Shown here: positions 45,878-48,877 of the stretch, piece after piece | Position numbering within the stretch: the first letter of the stretch is position 1 | Layout: every line of letters begins with the position of its first letter | Assembly (NCBI GenBank): GCA_046728975.1 | Contig: JBKPFU010000007.1 | Coordinates: 1 to 48,877, forward strand | From: JBKPFU01 sp046728975 | GTDB lineage: Bacteria > Actinomycetota > Thermoleophilia > Gaiellales > Gaiellaceae | Reading direction: 5' to 3' | Length of the DNA stretch: 48,877 bases | Position numbers and translations under genes: made by a program | The notes under the pieces: model-generated | Database searches by the model: none | Told to the model about the DNA's origin: nothing | The model's input: only the letters and a program-made list of their open reading frames with translations

Positions 45878-46770
45878 TCCCGCCGACGCAGCGCCCCCCG
45901 GGGCGGCGGCGTCCGCCGCGAGGCGCGGTCATGAGGCGGCGGCTCGTTGCGCTGGGGCTGCTCGCGGCAGCGCTGATCGCGGCAGGGTTCGCGATTGCCT
46001 CGGTCGCCCGCAAGGACGACCAGAAGGCCAAGCCTGTGACGACCGCGGCCCAGCCCCCGGCGCTCAGGATCATCTTCCCCGAGGGTTTCACCCGGCGCGA
46101 CATGGCACACCGGGTCACCGAGGTGAACAGCATCGCCGAGAACGAGCGCGGCGTTAAGCCTCGCCTGTCGGCCGAGGCGTATCTCCGGGCGACGCGTGTC
46201 GTGCGGGCGCTCGCAGGCTTCGGCCGCGCGCGACCGGCGGAAGGCTTCCTCTTCCCGGCGACGTACGAGTTCACGCCGCGTACGACCTCTGCCCAGCTCG
46301 TGGCCGAACAACTCGACGCGTTCCGTAAGAACTGGGCAAAGGTCAACCTGCGCTACGCACGCTCGAAGAACCTGACGCCCTACGACGTCCTGATCATCGC
46401 GTCGATGGTCGAGAAGGAAGCGGCCGCGCCCGAGGAGCGGGGCAAGATCGCGCGCGTCATCTACAACCGGCTGCACGAGGGGATGAAGCTCGGGATCGAC
46501 GCGACGATCCGGTACGGCCTCGGCGTGGCGCCGACGGAATCACTCCGCGAGTCCCAGCTCCACAGCCCCTCGCCCTACAACACGCGGGACCGCGTCGGGC
46601 TGACGCCCACGCCGATCGCGAACCCCGGTCTTGCCTCGATCCAAGCCGCCGCGCACCCTGAACCGGGCGACTGGCTCTTCTTCGTGCGGAAGCCGGACAA
46701 GCTGCACCACTTCTTCACGGCGAGCGAGCGCGAATTCGAGAACTACAAGAACGCGCACGGCTACCGGTGA
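45874..46770 (+). CDS. mltG: Endolytic peptidoglycan transglycosylase MltG
   Basis: A 298-residue membrane-anchored enzyme that cuts nascent glycan strands and sets chain length. Basic cytoplasmic start, one anchor (about 24-44), LysM-like segment (IIFPEGFTRRDMAHRVTE), and YceG domain with PTYEFTP-like FLFPATYEFTP, the catalytic Glu180 in LIIASMVEKEA, VIYNRLHEGMKLGIDATIRY and SPYNTRDRVGLTPTPIANPG. The frame is open upstream in ruvX; ATG 45874 overlaps its stop (ATGA). Shorter N-terminal domain than in E. coli. Confidence 0.95.
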   Translation: MIPPTQRPPGRRRPPRGAVMRRRLVALGLLAAALIAAGFAIASVARKDDQKAKPVTTAAQPPALRIIFPEGFTRRDMAHRVTEVNSIAENERGVKPRLSAEAYLRATRVVRALAGFGRARPAEGFLFPATYEFTPRTTSAQLVAEQLDAFRKNWAKVNLRYARSKNLTPYDVLIIASMVEKEAAAPEERGKIARVIYNRLHEGMKLGIDATIRYGLGVAPTESLRESQLHSPSPYNTRDRVGLTPTPIANPGLASIQAAAHPEPGDWLFFVRKPDKLHHFFTASEREFENYKNAHGYR

Positions 46771-47462
46771 CCCAGGTCGTCGGGCTGCTCGGCAAGCCGG
46801 TCGCCGAATCGCTCTCACCGAGAATGCAGACCGCGGCGTTCGCCGCGGTCGCCCTCGACTGGGCCTACGTGCCGCTGCAGGTCGAGCCGGACCGGCTTGG
46901 CGAGGCGGTTGCGGGTCTAGTGGCGCTCGGGTTCGCGGGTGCGAACGTGACGATCCCGCACAAGCAGGCGATCGCCGAGCTCTGCGACGAAGCCGACGGC
47001 GCGTCCGTCAATACGCTCGTGATCCGCGACGGCCACGTGGTCGGCTTCAACACCGACCGCAAGATCGTGGAGGAGATCGAGGCCGAGAAGGTGTGCGTGA
47101 TCGGCGGTGGCGGCGCCGCCGCTGCGCTGCTGCCTGCGCTGCGCGGCGAGGTGCAGACCTATACCCGGGGAGGCGACTGGCCGCCCGACGCGTCGGACGC
47201 CGACCTGATCGTGAACGCAACGCCGGTGCGCGACGAGCTGCTCGTCCGGCCGGTGGCAGGTCAGATCGTCGTTGACCTCGCGTACTACCCGGACGGCCGT
47301 CCGACCGCGCTCGTCGAGGCGGCGAGCGCCGCCGGCTGCACGGTCATCGACGGCCTCGAGGCGCTCGTCCGGCAGGGTGCCGCATCCTTCGAGCTCTGGA
47401 CCGGAATCCCCGCTCCCGTCGACACGATGCGCGCAGCCGTTCGCCCTACGCTTGCCTCATGA
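46767..47462 (+). CDS. aroE: Shikimate dehydrogenase (short form)
   Basis: A 231-residue NADP-dependent enzyme making shikimate from 3-dehydroshikimate. Substrate part: GKPVAESLSPRMQTAAF, GANVTIPHK with catalytic Lys66, GASVNTLVI and GFNTD. The nucleotide part has VCVIGGGGAAAALLPAL and ends in GASFEL-like AASFELWTG. At 231 residues it is 30-40 shorter than usual, with a shortened helix between GFNTD and the Rossmann strand. GTG overlaps mltG; the TGA overlaps the aroC start. Confidence 0.92.
   Translation: MTQVVGLLGKPVAESLSPRMQTAAFAAVALDWAYVPLQVEPDRLGEAVAGLVALGFAGANVTIPHKQAIAELCDEADGASVNTLVIRDGHVVGFNTDRKIVEEIEAEKVCVIGGGGAAAALLPALRGEVQTYTRGGDWPPDASDADLIVNATPVRDELLVRPVAGQIVVDLAYYPDGRPTALVEAASAAGCTVIDGLEALVRQGAASFELWTGIPAPVDTMRAAVRPTLAS
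47447..47452 (+). promoter_or_regulatory. -10-like hexamer inside aroE, ahead of aroC
   Basis: TACGCT, with ATG 47459 at +7. The aroC start therefore combines a 4-base operon overlap with its own leaderless promoter. Confidence 0.4.
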
Positions 47463-48538
47463 CGCTTGGCCTGGTCACCGCCGGTGAGTCGCACGGTCCC
47501 GCGCTGGTGGCGATCGTGACCGGCCTTCCGGCGGGATTGGTGCTCGACCGCGACGCCGTCAACGAGGACCTGCGGCGCCGGCAGCAGGGATACGGCCGCA
47601 GCCCGCGACAGCAGATCGAGACCGACGAGGTCGAGGTACTCGCCGGCCTTCGGCACGGCCGGACGCTCGGTTCGCCGCTCGCCCTCGTCGTCCAGAACCG
47701 CGATCACGCCAACTGGGAGTGGGGTATGAGCCCGTGGCCGCCGGAGGGCGAGGCTCGAGGCAAGGGATCGAAGCCCGTCACGCTCCCACGCCCAGGGCAT
47801 GCGGACCTCGCGGGGTTCATGAAGTTCGGCCTCGAGGACGTTCGTGATGCGCTCGAGCGCGCGAGCGCTCGCCAGACGGCCGTGGCCGTGGCGGCGGGCG
47901 GGGTCGCGAAGGCGCTCCTCCGCGAGCTCGACATCGCGGTCGAAGGACGCGTCGTCACCGAGGACCTCGAGCGGCGTATCGACGAGGCGCGCGCGCAGCG
48001 CGACACGGTCGGCGGCCTCGTCGAGGTCCGAGCCTCCGGCGTGCCGCCGGGGCTCGGCTCGTACGCGACGAAGGACGAGCGGCTTGACGCGCGCCTCGCA
48101 GCCGCGCTCATGGGGACGCAAGCCGTCAAGGGAGTTGAGATCGGCGAAGGGTTCGGCCTCGCGGAGCTGCGCGGCTCGGAGGCCCATGACGAGATCCTGC
48201 GCGACGAGCGCGGGCTTCACCGCACGACCAATCGCGCCGGCGGCATCGAGGGCGGAGTCTCGAACGGCGAGGAGATCGTCGCCCGCGCCGCGATGAAGCC
48301 GCTGCCGACGCTGATGAGGCCGCTGGCGTCCGTCGATCTCCAGACCGGTGAGGCAACGGATGCGCTCGTGGAGCGGAGCGATGTCGCGGCCGTCGAGGCC
48401 CTCGCCGTGGTCGCCGAGGCCGCGGTCGCGTTCGAGCTCGCGCGTGCCGCACGCGAGAAGTTCGGCGGCGACGCGCTCGGCGATTTTGTTGCCGCCTACC
48501 GCGCCTACGTCGAGCGGATCGATTGGGCCCCGCGCTAG
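47459..48538 (+). CDS. aroC: Chorismate synthase
   Basis: A 359-residue FMN-dependent lyase making chorismate from EPSP. GLVTAGESHGPALVAIV at the N-terminus (first signature), GRSPRQQIETDEVEVLAG, GAVRPGHAD-like TLPRPGHADLAGFMKFG, ARQTAVAVAAGGVAKALL and TNRAGGIEGGVSNGEEIV are family motifs. Followed by aroK, with a 16-base overlap to its likely TTG start. Confidence 0.97.
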   Translation: MTLGLVTAGESHGPALVAIVTGLPAGLVLDRDAVNEDLRRRQQGYGRSPRQQIETDEVEVLAGLRHGRTLGSPLALVVQNRDHANWEWGMSPWPPEGEARGKGSKPVTLPRPGHADLAGFMKFGLEDVRDALERASARQTAVAVAAGGVAKALLRELDIAVEGRVVTEDLERRIDEARAQRDTVGGLVEVRASGVPPGLGSYATKDERLDARLAAALMGTQAVKGVEIGEGFGLAELRGSEAHDEILRDERGLHRTTNRAGGIEGGVSNGEEIVARAAMKPLPTLMRPLASVDLQTGEATDALVERSDVAAVEALAVVAEAAVAFELARAAREKFGGDALGDFVAAYRAYVERIDWAPR

Positions 48539-48877
48539 ACAAACACGTCGCGCTGATGGGCTTCATGGGCGCCGGGAAGTCGACGCTCGGCGCCGAGGTC
48601 GCGACGCGGCTCGACCGGCCGTTCGTCGACACGGACCAGGCGATCGAGCAGCGCGAGGGCGCGATCCCCGATCTGTTCGAGCGCGGCGTGTTTCGCACAA
48701 TCGAAGAGCGGACGGTGATCGCGGCGCTGGCTGGCTCGCCGGCCGTGATCGCGCTCGGCGGCGGAGCCGCGGAGACGGCGGGCGTGCGCGACGCGTTGCG
48801 CGCGCGCGCCGTCACGGTCCTCGTCGACGTCGATCTCGACGAGGCGTGGAAGCGCGTCAGCGGCAGCGACCGGCCGC
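48523..48877 (+). CDS. aroK: Shikimate kinase, N-terminal part (cut by the window end)
   Basis: The frame has the P-loop GFMGAGKST (13-21), FVDTDQAIEQREG with the shikimate-binding Asp, and ALGGGAAE. The first strand HVALMGF must be inside the protein, so TTG 48523, overlapping aroC, is preferred to ATG 48556, which would drop it. The frame runs off the right edge after about 118 codons. It phosphorylates shikimate with ATP, completing a run of shikimate-pathway genes. Confidence 0.9.
   Translation, partial: MGPALDKHVALMGFMGAGKSTLGAEVATRLDRPFVDTDQAIEQREGAIPDLFERGVFRTIEERTVIAALAGSPAVIALGGGAAETAGVRDALRARAVTVLVDVDLDEAWKRVSGSDRP

Overview
The window (roughly 70% G+C by eye) is a gene-dense piece of a bacterial chromosome. 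It most resembles a deep-branching Actinomycetota, probably class Thermoleophilia (Gaiella/Solirubrobacter relatives). Reasons: high G+C, frequent GTG/TTG starts, ftsQ-ftsZ without ftsA, GcvPA/GcvPB as two subunits, an actinobacterial-looking DivIVA-like protein, and a secreted protein with a Cys/Lys-rich tail. The class assignment is inference. I see no IS element, prophage, CRISPR array or plasmid function; this is core chromosome.

Layout. 1-2204: end of a division/wall cluster (murB end, ftsQ, ftsZ). 2371-7154: glycine cleavage operon gcvT-gcvH-gcvPA-gcvPB with an ankyrin protein appended. 7241-14714: threonine aldolase, serine hydrolase, Ca2+/H+ antiporter, HAD hydrolase, Cys-rich orphan, endonuclease IV, gltX, small membrane protein. 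14820-22056: M3-like peptidase, tRNA-Glu, O-antigen-ligase/TPR protein, ECF sigma factor with membrane partner, two tandem L,D-transpeptidases, tRNA-Gln. 22057-27872 (minus): variant HD protein, two ABC exporter half-transporters, uracil-DNA glycosylase, methyltransferase. 27890-33478: histidine degradation (ftcD, hutH, small membrane protein, hutU, hutI). 33489-48877: two small genes, then MBL hydrolase-hisS-aspS, a DivIVA-like/Pro-Glu-rich/RlpA-like operon, a candidate 6S-like RNA, mnmA, anti-sigma/sigma-B-type pair, and alaS-ruvX-mltG-aroE-aroC-aroK. The order hisS-aspS-(RNA)-mnmA-alaS-ruvX-mltG echoes Bacillus and other Firmicutes.

The gcv and hut sets both feed the folate one-carbon pool and yield glycine-derived C1 units or glutamate. 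The wall genes (ftsQ, ftsZ, L,D-transpeptidases, mltG, DivIVA-like operon) serve division and envelope growth.

The most striking signal is in the gene starts. Most genes that begin a transcription unit have a TANNNT (-10-like) hexamer ending 7-12 bases before the start codon, so their mRNAs should be leaderless or nearly so. Genes inside operons usually start on a 4-base overlap (GTGA/ATGA/TTGA) with no visible Shine-Dalgarno. In three divergent pairs (cax/HAD, nfo/gltX, methyltransferase/ftcD) the start codons are only 17-18 bp apart and one 7-bp TANNNTA element can serve as the -10 in both directions. Four upstream TAG stop codons also form the first bases of the next -10. The second notable signal is a 160-nt RNA-like fold at 40232-40391: a 14-bp closing helix whose 5' end coincides with the start predicted from its own TAGAGT -10.
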